Source: Imbricaverruca yamaguchii
Taxonomy: Eukaryota; Arthropoda; Thecostraca; Neoverrucidae
Reading direction: 5' to 3'
DNA: 64,000 bases
Assembly (NCBI GenBank): GCA_034440575.1
Contig: JAOTOL010001343.1
Coordinates: 460,001-524,000, forward strand
Shown here: piece by piece, positions 36,201 through 49,324 of the stretch
Layout of the letters: each line of letters opens with the position of its first letter
Position numbering within the stretch: position 1 is the stretch's first letter
Program-made: the position numbers and the translations under genes
The notes under the pieces: model-generated
What the model was told of the DNA's origin: nothing
Databases searched by the model: none
What the model saw: only the letters and a program-made list of their open reading frames with translations

Positions 36201-39200
36201 TGGTGCCGCCGCCGGAGCCGCTGCCGGCCCTCTCCGACAGCTTCACCGTGCTGGACAACATCTGCTGGGACGTGTTCAGTGAGTGACGCGCTCAGCGCAG
36301 TCGGCCGCCACGTGCTTACTCTGTGCCGGCCGGCTAATGCTGGACGGTACCGCGGCTGGCGGCGGTGGAAGCTTCTCATTTCATCATTTTAAATTTCAGC
36401 ATTAAAATGGTATAATGCTTCTTCCAACTTTGTGCACTAACTTTCTACTTTAATTCCATCAGTTCCAACTTTAAGACACTAGCAGCGACCTTTTGCACTT
36501 ACAAACAACTAATACACCTATATTTACCACTGTTTCACCACACAAAAGTCGCCGGTTCTAGTTCAAAAATAGCCTTTAACCCCACATTTGCGGGAGTATT
36601 CAGTCAACTTCAGGTGGCTTAGGAGGCCATTATCCGTGAATGTGCATGAAGTGCGTCGTGAACCACCCAATAAACAAACAAGGTTGCTGAGGAGGAAGAT
36701 ATATGGGAGGATATATCCTGGAGAGGAACTGGAGAGGGCTCTCAGATATCCTCTCGGTATCTCAAGAACCAATGGGCCAATTTAGCTGATTCAAAGTGCC
36801 CGGGAACGTGTGACCCGCCACCACCGAGGTCACCAGTGACATCACCGGTTGATTCAAGTAAAACAATTTGATGACTGGGAATCTGTCTTCATCGAAGGTT
36901 CAACCAGAGATGCAGCCAAGGGGCGTATTCTGTGGGCTGGCATTGTCCCTTTGGGTACGAAAAGTAACATAAAAAACGAAGCACACAAACTATTTAAATA
37001 GCACATTTAAAGTGGTCTCAATCCGAGGACTTCTTGATTTTAAGTGCTTACGAGGGCAGTACTTCGTCCCGTCATTAGCCTATCACTAATATGCTATGCT
37101 AGATTGCCTCCCGAATTTTACGCGCGCTCCTATGTACTTTAGGGGCAAGCCACTTCTCAGAATTTATAGCCGCCGTATATCGTCTATACTAGGTTAACAT
37201 TAAAGCTTAGTATATTGTACAAATTCCAGGTCAAATTTCAGCATGGAGAAACAAAAATCTTAAAACATGGTATTAATAAGTGCAAGTGAACATTGAAAAG
37301 TTGGGCATGAGTGTTCAAGCACTACAGATAAGTAAGGAGAGTACAACATCTAAGAAGTGTGGAGCGAAGTGATTTTATGGTGAAAAAGTAATAAAACCTT
37401 ATATGAGGAAAACAGTTCGAAAAACAGATTCGTAACTTGTTCATTGATTGCATGGAAAACAAATGTCCATTTTGTCATGGTGCAATATTGTCGACTTTTT
37501 CGCCGTATCAGTACTTTGATATGTGGTTGCATGCAGTGTTACCTAACTTGGCTGTATTTCCATATCGTGCAAATTATATTTTGTAGGAAATATGCACTAA
37601 AATTGCATTATTTTAAACTCGTCATAGTTGTACATTGGGGTCGTGACGTTCAATCCGAGGTCAAGCCCTGACGATAGGTATAGAACATTGGCTCTGTACC
37701 GAACTATGGTCCTGTGACTGACCGTGGTCCCGTACCTGACAGTGATCTCTCACCTGATAGTGGTCCTGTGACTGACCGTGGTCCCGTACCTGACAGTGAT
37801 CTCTCACCCGATAGTGGTCCTGTGACTGACCGTGGTCCCGTACCTGGTCGTGGTCCTGTGCCTGACCGTGGTCCACTACCTGACAGTGATCTCTCACCTG
37901 ACAGTGGTCCTGTGACTGACCGTGGTCCCGTACCTGACAGTGATCTCTCACCTGACAGTGGTCCTGTGACTGAACGTGGTCCCGTACCTGACAGTGATCT
38001 CTCACCTGACCGTGGTCCCTTACCTGACCGTGGTCCTGTGACTGACCGTGGTCCCGTACCTGACAGTGATCTCTCACCTGACCGTGGTCCATTACCTGAC
38101 AGTGGTCCTGTGACTGACCGTGGTCCCGTACCTGACTGCGATCCCTCACCTGACCGTGTCCTGTGACTGACCGTGGTCCCGTACCTGGTCGTGGTCCTGT
38201 GCCTGACCGTGGTCCTGTACCTGACAGTGATCTCTCACCTGACAGTGGTCCCTTACCGGACCATGTTCCAGTACCTGACTGCGATCCCTCACCTGACGGT
38301 GGCCCCGTAGCCGGCCATGGTCCTGTACCCGACCGTGGTCCTGCACTCGACCGTGGTCCCGAACTCACGGCACGCGGCGGCCGGCAGAGGGGTGCGCCCC
38401 GCCGCGCCAGGAGTACGTCCAGCGCCAGAAGATGCTCGCCGACATGGAGGCGTACATCCGGCAGCACGCGTTCCCGTCGGCGCGCCTCAGGCTCTTCGGC
38501 TCCAGCTGCAACGGCTTCGGCTTCCGCGACTCGGATCTGGACATCTGCATGACGTTCGACGACTGCTGCGACTCGCAGGTGAGCCGGCCGCTGCTGGGGC
38601 GTAGCGGTGGGCGCGCTGCCGGTCCGTCGGCCGCCGGTCGGCCGCCGCTGGGGCGTAGCGGTGGGCGCGCTGCCGGTCCGTCGACCGCCGGTCGGCCGCC
38701 GCTGGGGCGTAGCGGTGGGCGCGCTGCCGGTCCGTCGGCCGCGGTCGGCCGCCGCTGGGCGTAGCGGTGGGCGCTCTGCCGGTCCGTCGTCAGCCGGTCG
38801 GCCGCCGCTGGGGCGTAGCGGTGGGCGCTCTGCCGGTCCGTCGGCCGCCGGTCGGCCGCCGCTGGGGCGTAGCGGTGGGCGCGCTGCCGGTCCGTCGGCC
38901 GCCGGTCGGCCGCCGCTGGGGCGTAGCGGTGGGCGCGCTGCCGGTCCGTCGGCCGCCGGTCGGCCGCCGCTGGGGCGTAGCGGTGGGCGCTCTGCCGGTC
39001 CGTCGGCCGCCGGTCGGCCGCCGCTGGGGCGTAGCGGTGGGCGCGCTGCCGGTCCGTCGGCCGCCAGTCGGCCGCCGCTGGGGCGTAGCGGTGGGCGCGC
39101 TGCCGGTCCGTTGTCGCGCCGCGTCGGCCGCCGCTGGGGCGTAGCGGTGGGCGCGCTGCCGGTCCGTCGGCGCCGGTCGGCCGCCGCTGGGGCGTAGCGG

Positions 39201-42200
39201 TGGGCGCGCTGCCGGTCGTCGCGCCGGTCGGCCGCCGCTGGGGCGTAGCGGTGGGGCGCCGGTCCGTCGGCGCCGCTGGGGCGTAGCGGTGGGCGCGCTG
39301 CCGGTCCGTCGTCAGCCGGTCGGCCGCCGCTGGGGCGTAGCGGTGGGCGCGCTGCCGGTCCGTCGGCCGCCGGTCGGCCGCCGCTGGGGCGTAGCGGTGG
39401 GCGCGCTGCCGGTCCGTCGTCAGCCGGTCGGCCGCCGCTGGGGCGTAGCGGTGGGCGCTCTGCCGGTCCGTCGGCCGCCGGTCGGCCGCCGCTGGGGCGT
39501 GCAGGTGGACACGCCGCAGGTCCGCTGCACGTCTCGACGATGGTGTCGATGCAAGAAGCTTTGGCTGGCTGAATGTGTTTGGTTTTCACTTCTCGGTCAT
39601 GGAACTTGAGTGTATAATCCTTGCGTTTGTGAAGTCATGGGGGTGTTATGTGTGTGTGCCTAACTGGTGCGATGTATTTATTTTGTAGGTGTTAATACAA
39701 ATATGTATTGATTTAGCATGCATACAAGGCATTTACAATGTCCGTCCAAAGTCTGATTTGGATTTGATCAAGCATTGGCATTTAAAGGTTGATCAGTGTA
39801 TTTCGGCTTGCAATATGTAGCAGCCCGGCAGAGTCAGTGTCACCACGGTCGGTGGCACTGTCGACTGTCTTCCTGCACTTTGCAGACTGGCCAGAATGTT
39901 TACATACTGTGTAAGCTATGCACATTGTGTTGTGAACAAAGACACGTTTGATGATATGCAATGTATTAGTGAGTATTATCAATGCAAAGAATATTAATGC
40001 ACTTCCTTTTGCACATATAAAGAAAAAAGTTAAAAGGGAAAATATACGCATATTTAATCACTGAACATTCCTCAACACTAGTTATTCCTCAGGGTGCACA
40101 AAAATAGTACAAAAACAGCGACATTAAGCAGGACAATACGATTTAATAAAACGCGGACTAGAGATCGTCCCGGGAAGACTAGCCCATCCAAATTCCGCAA
40201 GAATATCACGTCAAGATGAGAGTAAATACGTAATTATAGCTCGTTCCTGTGATCTTTTCTAACACATTAATCGTTCCATATATTTATTGAGTATACATTA
40301 ACACTCATGTTGATGCATATGTAAATCGCAATGGTAACAAGTTATAATTCCTGATACGCGACATGGTTCAGAAGGCACCAGGAGGATGTGTGTCTGTGTG
40401 CGTGCGAGTGCGTGCTTAGTGAAAAAGGTTGGTTGCAAATTTATATTTGTATCAGCTATTTTCTATTATTGTGCATCCTTACGACCTCTGATACTTGTCT
40501 ACCAGGGATGATTTGGGACTTTTTCTGTCATGTGGATGCGCCGAATGCGTATAATCGCCTTAGAAGCTGTTAAGCATTTTGTTCTTGTCGTCCCTTAGAT
40601 GTTCATTTTCCCCTTGATTCTTCAGCTTAATTTCTCAATTCAGCAATAGCAATTGGCAATGTGTGATGAAGAAAGCTGTGAAGTATTGATTAGTTTTCTT
40701 TCTGCACCATATGAGGAATTCAAATGTTGGATTGGATAAATACTTATTGTAGTGTGTCTAACCATAGCTCGTAATGCGTAGTGCAGAGTTCGTGCTTTAT
40801 AATTCAATCTTGTCAAGTGGAACAAGTCGTATTAGCCTACATCTCGGCACCGTAATTGGAATAGGGAAGGATTAATGAGTTGTATAAGAACTTCAGTTAT
40901 CGGCGTGTAATAAAGTACTTCGCTCTCCCTATAATACCTACATTTTAACTAATGATTGCTGCTGCATAATCTGTGTGTACATCTTAGGTCAGTTTTTCAT
41001 GCAACACCACAAGATAGTTGATGTGCTGCTCTTTATTCACTTTTGTGGAGTGAATCATTTACCCGTAGCATTACTAAGAGGCCGAACATGAGCTTGATTA
41101 TTGATTTTTGAAACAATCGGTGGCAGCCTATTTCCTTGAAACTATTCCGTTAGCTCTGTGACATTATTGCTGGTTCTATTTTGTAACTCATTTATATGTC
41201 TAGCCTTGACAAGAATAGCTGTCACGAGCTAACATAATTGTTGCTGTTATTTCGTTGGTTATTTGGGCTTAGGGACACGTCGACTGCGTTGGACATACAG
41301 CGTCCATGTTTCCTGTTGTTAATGTTATTCTATATACTATATTTTTAGGCGATGTCGTCTCGCACACTCATCATAGCAGTTGCAGCGTTTCCCACTGGAA
41401 AAGCAGCTGGGTGCAGTGAGCGAATGTACCGCTGTATTTATTGTATTGCCCTACTTAATGTGGCCTTTTTTTGTCTTTATAAAAACGTTTTCACCGAGGA
41501 AGGCCAAATAATGAAGAACTAATAACAATTATTTTACACGTCTGGTGTGATCAGCGATATCGAGAGAACACACAAGCAATGAACCGATTAACGTTACGCT
41601 GTCCACCAGCACCAACATCACGATGTCCACCAACACCAACCCCCGGCTGACCACCAACACCTGCCGCACTCTTCCACCAGACGCTGGACCAGGCCGAGAT
41701 CATCCAGAAGCTGGCGCGCTGTTTGTCCCAGCTGCGCGTGCTCTACAACATCATCCCCATCACGTCGGCCAAGGTGCCGATCGTCAAGTTCACGGACCGC
41801 CGCTCGCGACTGGAGGGCGACATCAGTCTGTACAACACACTGGCGCAGCACAACACGCTGCTGCTCTATACATACGCCCAGCTGGACCGGCGTGCCAGGG
41901 TGAGGACCGAGACGGGCCGGGGAGTCCGGGCGAGGACGGGAGCGGACCGGCGAGTCGAAATGATGACGGGCACAGGCCGGGAGGTCGACGTGAGAAGTGG
42001 GACGGGTCGGAGAGTCTGGTGAGGAATGCTACAGGCCGGGGAATCAGGTGAGGGGAGGAACGCGGACCGGGGCGACCATGACGGGGATTGGGGTGAATCT
42101 CGGCGGAGAGGGTGAGGTCTAGTGGTGCCAAATACCAAAAAGGGACCGAAGGTAATGAAGTTGTTAGATGTGTACTGGATGCTTGCTGGCCGGAATGTTG

Positions 42201-45200
42201 AAATGTGCCTCACAAAATGCACAATGATTATCATTAGTTTTTTTTTTACATGGGAAAGAAAAATCGCATTAATTAAAAAAATAACTGGAAGACCCATTTA
42301 CAGACCGGCATACATTCCAAGACCGATCAAAAATCCCTCCGGTCCTGGCCAGACTTTCTGGCCGGGCTTCCGGTCCTTACATCTGCCACCTCTAGTCAGG
42401 ACTTTGACAAATCTGGGAGCTGATGCTTTGACGGCGAGGGTATAACTGTCAGGGTGGGGTTTGTGGACTGTACGGAACTGAGTAATGAAGCTGAAACGAT
42501 CAGGGTGAGTACTGTGGTCCGTTGATACGAGTTGACTGAGCCGACTCTAATAGTCTCAGACACAAGCATCTTGAGTGCTCGATTCAAGATCCGTGCGCTA
42601 TCACTGTCTGGCACGAGTCTGATCATAGACTGCTGTCTCACACGGTGACTACGCTACGCTATAACGTAAAGACTTGTTGGACCTGACGAAGCTGGAAGCG
42701 CCATAAGAAGCTCCGCTGCTGGTAAACCTGAACAGCCTCTGCTAGTTGGGGTCCTGCTGGTGAACCTTTCTTGGCAAGCTGCTAGCGTGTATGCCCAGAT
42801 CCCCATTTAATCCACCCCTAATCGAACAACCTCATGAATCAGGAATATACGATAGGCCGCTTAGGTTACTTGGTAGGCCATTGTTTCACCGTAACTGCTA
42901 ATTCTTCCAGGATGGTGGTATGGAACGCGTGTACAATTTCAGTGTATTGCCGGCAGGACAGACTAGCGACTAATCTCAACATATTGCAGGTGCTAGGGTA
43001 CATGGTGAAGTTGATGGCGAAGATCTGTGGCATTTGCGACGCCTCCCGCGGCAGTCTGTCCAGCTACGCCTACACGCTGATGATGATCTACTACCTGCAG
43101 CAGTGCGACCCGCCTGTGCTGCCTGTGCTGCAGGTGGGTCGGGTGAGGTCAGGTGGTGGGTGCGGCGGTAGCGTGATCTGGATGCAGGCTGGCTGCCACA
43201 TCAGGTAGCACGCTCTGGTGGGGAGCGCCACAGCTGGTACGTGGGCTGTGTGATGTCCAGACCAGCTGAAGTCGCACGGCGGATGTCGGGTCGCTATTAG
43301 ATAAGCTCCAGTTGTTGAATTATACCTTGAAAGTCTCCCAACTTCAAGTTGTCTATCAAACAATGTCGGGGACGGGGGGGGAAGTACCAGACATTAATGG
43401 ATTCTTAACTCCATTAAAATGCTGTTGTTTGGCCCCGATTTTTCCAGTTTTGGTGTTCTTCGTTCTTTTCTTCCTCCGGTCTTTTTTTTTTGCTTTTCCA
43501 TTGTTCGTATTATTTTGCATGTTTCTTCATGTTGGTTATAGTTCACGAAGCGAAAACTTTGACGCCAGGACCGTGTATTCCTCAGCGCTTCGCGGTAACC
43601 AGACTGCCCCCGCACAGCCCACACACTCCCAGGTCAATTCGCCACCGCTCCTGCGCTTCCGACATCCCCGATCGCTGATTGGTCCATCCTGCACACGCCC
43701 CACCACGCCACGTATCCGGCCGGTCCGTCCAGGTCACGAGGTCGCCGCACTGGATGACTCATCTGGCGGACCTGGGCTAGTACCATGGCTACATCTACAG
43801 GCATCCTGGGGCTAGTACCAGTGCCACCTCATATACATCCTGGGGCTAGTACCAGTGCCACCTCACATTCAATCTCACTACATTGGTGTAGGATGTTTCC
43901 TAATGTTCATGATGAAAAATAGCCAAAGGTTTGCATGTTGTATTTCAGTATCGTTCACCTGTCCATGTTTCGTCTGGCATCAAATGCTTTCAAGACAGGC
44001 CAGGTCGGTCACGTTCGTCAAGTTCTTGTATAAACTTCAGATAAAAATAGACACCGCATCTTGTGCAACAAGCGCAACATCTCTTGTTGTGCTTGTTGCA
44101 TATCATTCCCACATCTACCCGTTTTCATGCCTCACGCTTGTGATCCTAACTTTGACCCAACATAACGTTGCGGGGTTCGACGCACGTTTGCGTGGGGATT
44201 ACTGAGCCTGCCTTATATAACTTGCTTCCGACTCGGTAAGGCGCTGCGTTTGAAGCACCATCCGACCCTGGCGTCACCCTGACCCAGACGCACTCCCGAC
44301 CCTGGCGTCATCCCGACCATGACGTACTCCCGACCCTGGCGTCACCCTGGACCCAGACGTTACCCTGGACCGTGACGTCACCCTGGATCGTGACGTCACC
44401 TCGACCCTGGCGTCATCCCAACCATGACGTACTCCCGACCCTGGCGCCACCCCGACCATGACGTCACCCTGGACCGTAACGTCACCCTGGACCGTGACGT
44501 CGCCCCGGACCGTGACGTCACCCTGGACCGTGACGTTACCATGGACCGTGACGTCACCCTGTACCGTGACGTCACCCGACCATGACGTCACCCTGGACCG
44601 TAACGTCACCCTGGACCGTAACGTCACCCTGGACCGTGACGTCGCCCCGGACCGTAACGTCACTCCGGACCGTGACGTCACCCTGGACCGTGACGTCACC
44701 CTGGACCGTGACGTCACCCTGACCGTGACGTCACCGGACCGTGACGTCGCCCCGGACCGTGACGTCACCCTGGACCGTGACATGCCGCCGTTCCCAGGAG
44801 GTGGCCGCCGTCGACCGCAAGCCCCAGCTGGTGGAGGGCTCCGACGTGAGCTTCTTCTCCGACCTGCCGACGCTGAGCCGCCACTGGCCCGACGCCGGCC
44901 GCAACAAGCTGGGCGCCGGCGCGCTCTGGGTGGGCTTCCTGCGCTTCTACTGCGAACGGTTCGACTTCGACCGGCACGTGGTGTGCATACGCAGCCGGCG
45001 CCTGCTCACCAAGTTCGAGAAGCTCTGGAACGGCTCGTTCGTCGCCATCGAGGACCCGTTCCTGCACTGCCATAATCTGGGCGCCGGCGTGCGCAGGAAA
45101 AGTATGTCCATTAGCCTGTGTCGATAATTTTCAAAGTAGTGTTATCAAAAACGGCTACTGTTTTTATTTTGCCTTGATATGTGCCTAACAATTCGGCATA

Positions 45201-48200
45201 AAAATTAAATCGCTGGGCAATCGGGATTTTTTCCACAAAATGCGTTTGAAAAAGGCTCTGTTTTGGGCATTTGGCGCCATATTGGCTGTGAGAACCAATC
45301 CGGATACGTGGATCAAATAGTACCTCTTTTTGATTGACACAATTGACTGAGTCGATTGACACAACGCGATATTGTCGAAAAATCGATAGTTAAGAAAATA
45401 TTGGTTATCTTATGTCTTTTAATACACCAGCAAATGTCCATTTCTGGGCATATAAGGAACTTATGGAAATAATGATACAACCGCTGTTTCTGCACTTACC
45501 CATTTGAAGACTTCAACATCACTCACTGGGCATATAAATATAGACAAAGCTTCATATTTATTCGCTGTTTGAACTACATATCAGCATGATTAAGGGAGGC
45601 TGCTTTGTACGCATGTGCATCACATATCAAATACAAGGCTATCTGGAAAGGCTATGTGAATGTCTCAACATACAACGAATAGGTAGGTATTTGGTGTGTG
45701 ATACACATGCGTACAAAGCAGCCTCCCTCAATCATGCTCCTATGTAGTTCAAACAGCGAATACATATGAAGCTTTGTCTATATTTCTATGCCCAGTGAGT
45801 AATGCTGAAGTCTTCAAATGAGTAATTGCCGAAACCGCAGCTGTATCAAGATTTTTACTTGTTTAAACCTCAGAGTTCCGTGTATGCCACGAAATGGACA
45901 TTTGTTGGTGTATTAGAAGGCATAAGATAGCCGATATTTTCTCAACTATCGATTTTTCGCCAATGGTGCGTTGCTTCAATCCACTCAGTTCGTGGAGACG
46001 GATCAAAAGAGATACTATTTGACCCACATATCTGGATTGGTTCTCACAGCCAATATGGCGCCGAATGCCGAAAACGGTCTTTTTCAAACACATTTTGAGA
46101 AAAAATCCGATATCCCAGCGATCTAATTTTTATACCAAATTGTTTGGCACATATCAAGGCAAAATAAAAACAGTAGCCGTTTTTGATAACACCACTTTGA
46201 AAATTATCGACACAGGCTAATGTGCAGACGGGGCAGAGGAGGGAGAGGGGGAGGGGGTTCTGTGGGGTCTTCATGCCACCGTAAGGTGATGCGCATTGGA
46301 GATGGGGACAAGCGTCAGCTTTCAGCAGAACTGTCATGCCTCTGTTGCTTGGCGTGCAAGTAAAACAGCTGCATCGCATTTCTTCAAGGTTGTGCGCTAA
46401 GATTGGACAAATCGTTCTTCTTTGCAGGGTTCGATATTGTGGTCGATGTCGTAGGACATCAATGTGTCTTGATGAGGTCTAAAGTAATATTTAATGTTAT
46501 GCATGTTATCTTCCGTTAAATCGTTCTTTATATTACCAAATATGTCGCCTGAACATCACGGAATCGCGAAGAAAATATAGTTTTCTTGCATGCGGTGAGA
46601 ATATCCCCCTGTTGTATTTCCAAGCATTGTACGTAAGACCCAATCAGACTGGTTTTAACAATTCTTCTCTTCTCAGAATTACGGATTTCTATAAGGTGAT
46701 AATATCGAGTGACGTCCTGAGGGTTCTCGCCTGGCTTCTTGTGGCGGACTATAAATGTTGAGTCATTCTCGCAGCGCTAGCCTGATTTCCCGTGATTGGT
46801 CGTTTTGTCGTGCTGTTGTCAGGACACTGGCCAACGTTATGACACGGGGCGCCCGCCACACGGACCGATAACCACCACACGGACCATTACCCGCCACACC
46901 GACCGTAACCCGCCACACCGACCGTAACCCGCCACACCGACCGTAACCCGCCACACCGACCGTTACCCGCCACACCGACCGTAACCCGCCACACCGACCG
47001 TAACCCGCCACACCGACCGTTACCCGCCACACGGACCGTAACCCGCCACATGGACCATAACCCGCCACACCAACCGTAACCCGCCACACCGACCATAACC
47101 CGCCACACCAACCGTAACCCGCCACACGGACCGATAACCGCCACACGGACCATTACCCGCCACACCGACCGTAACCCGCCACACGGACCATTACCCGCCA
47201 CCCGGACCATTACCCGCCACACGGACCGTAACCCGCCACACCGACCGTAACCCGCCACACCGACCGTAACCCGCCACACCGACCGACACCCGCCACACCG
47301 ACCGATAACCGCCATACTAATGGTAACCCGCTACATGAACCGTTACCCGCCGCACCGATCGACAGCCGCCGGACCGACCGTCACCACCACCCGGACCGTT
47401 GCCGGCGACACTGACCCGGTGATTGTCCGTCAGTGGCTGTGTTCATCCGACGTACCCTGTTGAAGTGGCGGAGGCACCACTGCATCATGCCTGGCCGCCC
47501 GCCGACCGACCCCAGATACCTGATGGTGAGTCTGCCCTGCACTACAGGCTGCCCCACAATGCTGGTCCTCTCCTCGCCCTTCGTGAGGTGCAGGAATTGC
47601 CGGGACAGGTGTCACACCCAGCGCGATGACGCCGTAGCTGGCCAGTCGGTGTGACTGTGTGCGGTTAACCAGGACGTTGGGGGTTTATGTAAAGATGATG
47701 GCCACATCTCTGTCACTAAATGCATATCCTGATTGCATTCAAGATCACGATTGACAAGCTAATCGTACCTATTTGTCAGGTTGGCCTTTGCATAGTTATG
47801 CTCGCGTCTGGCCAAGCCTACTTAACAAGCGCGACCGAGGGCCTCTCGCATAACGCTGCCCGGAGTGGAGGGGGGGGGGGGCGGTGTCGCCCCCGCCCCA
47901 CCTCAAGATCTCGAGAACCACTGAAGCTAGAGGCACAGAATGAGGAGGATAGATTACGGCTGTAGTGAACTTGCAGCATAATTCGCATGACCATCGGTCA
48001 ATGCCTCCAAGGTCAAATGAGGTCACGATCGGCCGGCACACCGCATCGACTTCACCTTTGTGACCTCGAACGCTCGACGGCCGTTCGGCTAATCGGTCGT
48101 CTTTGCAACCTCACCTCCCCCCCCCCAGTTCATATACTTCCAACGAATTTTTTTTTTTTTTTTATAGAATATGCTTATCGTTGTTTAACGGTCACAACAT

Positions 48201-49286
48201 TTCATTACAATATCCCTGTCTTCATGAGGTATCGTCGAAAAACTAGTGGGCGGATTCCGCCCCCCCCCCCGTGGTGTGCGTGTTAAGTTGGATGGTGTGA
48301 AGGCTACAATTATGTTTAGGTACATTGCAGTTGTCCCTAGTTTCAGGTTTCATATTTTATATTCTCTAATGTATTGCACTAGGGGATGCATTGAATGCCC
48401 GCTAACGCCACGAAGGGAATCAACTTTCCATGCGGATTTTAATTTTAGGTCCGGGAAATTACTTTCTCCAATGGACTTCCTTTTGCATTGTTGTCATGTG
48501 GGCCAATTACAGAGGTCCTGGATAATTTGAATTGCAAATGCGTTTCAGATCTGAAAATCACATCATTTGGTGAATATTTACAACTTTCAATGAGTATATT
48601 CCAAATGTACGAAGTGTTGCATTTTTTTTTGCATCGCAATTAACCATCATGTTAAGAATTAACTTCTGTAAAATGTACAAGCAAATTTAAAGTTCTTCAA
48701 AAGGTTCTTCAATGCTCGGAGTGCGTTTCCTTTCAACCGTGGCTCGACACAAACCACAAACATAAGAAGTGCCATGGTGCCATGGTCAATTATCATGGTT
48801 ACGTATGACATTGCCTAAGTTCTATCAGTGGTAAGTGCAAAGAAGAAGGTACAAACATATATATGTAATCTCTGAGTAGATTATTAGTACGCTTCTGTAT
48901 GACATTCGTTCCTTCGTGCTTCCCTTCGTTTTATCCGCTAATGTAATGCTTCCGTTGACGTCACAGTATTCCCTACTAGCGGGTGTCAATTGCTCCTTGC
49001 CACATACATTGCATGATGGTGATTGCGTGCTGCCCGGACCATCGGCGGCTGGGCTGTACGTCGGCGCCCGCGGCTCCCGCTCCGACCCGCACCGTCTCTG
49101 TCGACAGTCGTATCTGATGTCCGAGGAGAAGCTGTGCGAGGGCGCGCCGCCCAACTCGAGCGGCTGCTACATGTGCGGCCGCATCGGCCACTGGGCGGTC
49201 GATTGTCCACAACGGCGGGGTCGCGCCAAAGGTAAACACCCGCCAAAGCGCGTGCAGGTGCCGGCCAAGAGCAAGGGTGTCAGGCA

Positions 49287-49324
<38 letters not shown>

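Larger units (their letters stand above)
36279..38387. other. TUT intron 9
   Basis: Holds a SINE A tail at 36610-36690, about 1 kb of non-repetitive DNA, and the array at 37690-38350. Confidence 0.6.

Noticed and set aside
34664..36379. Minus-strand 571-codon frame rich in [15 protein letters not shown]
   Set aside because: Translation of the 38-bp intronic array opposite to TUT; no domain, composition explained by the repeat.
37661..39589. Minus-strand 642-codon frame with [18 protein letters not shown] repeats
   Set aside because: Antisense of the 18/54-bp arrays and of TUT exon 10; the sense strand carries a clear catalytic exon.
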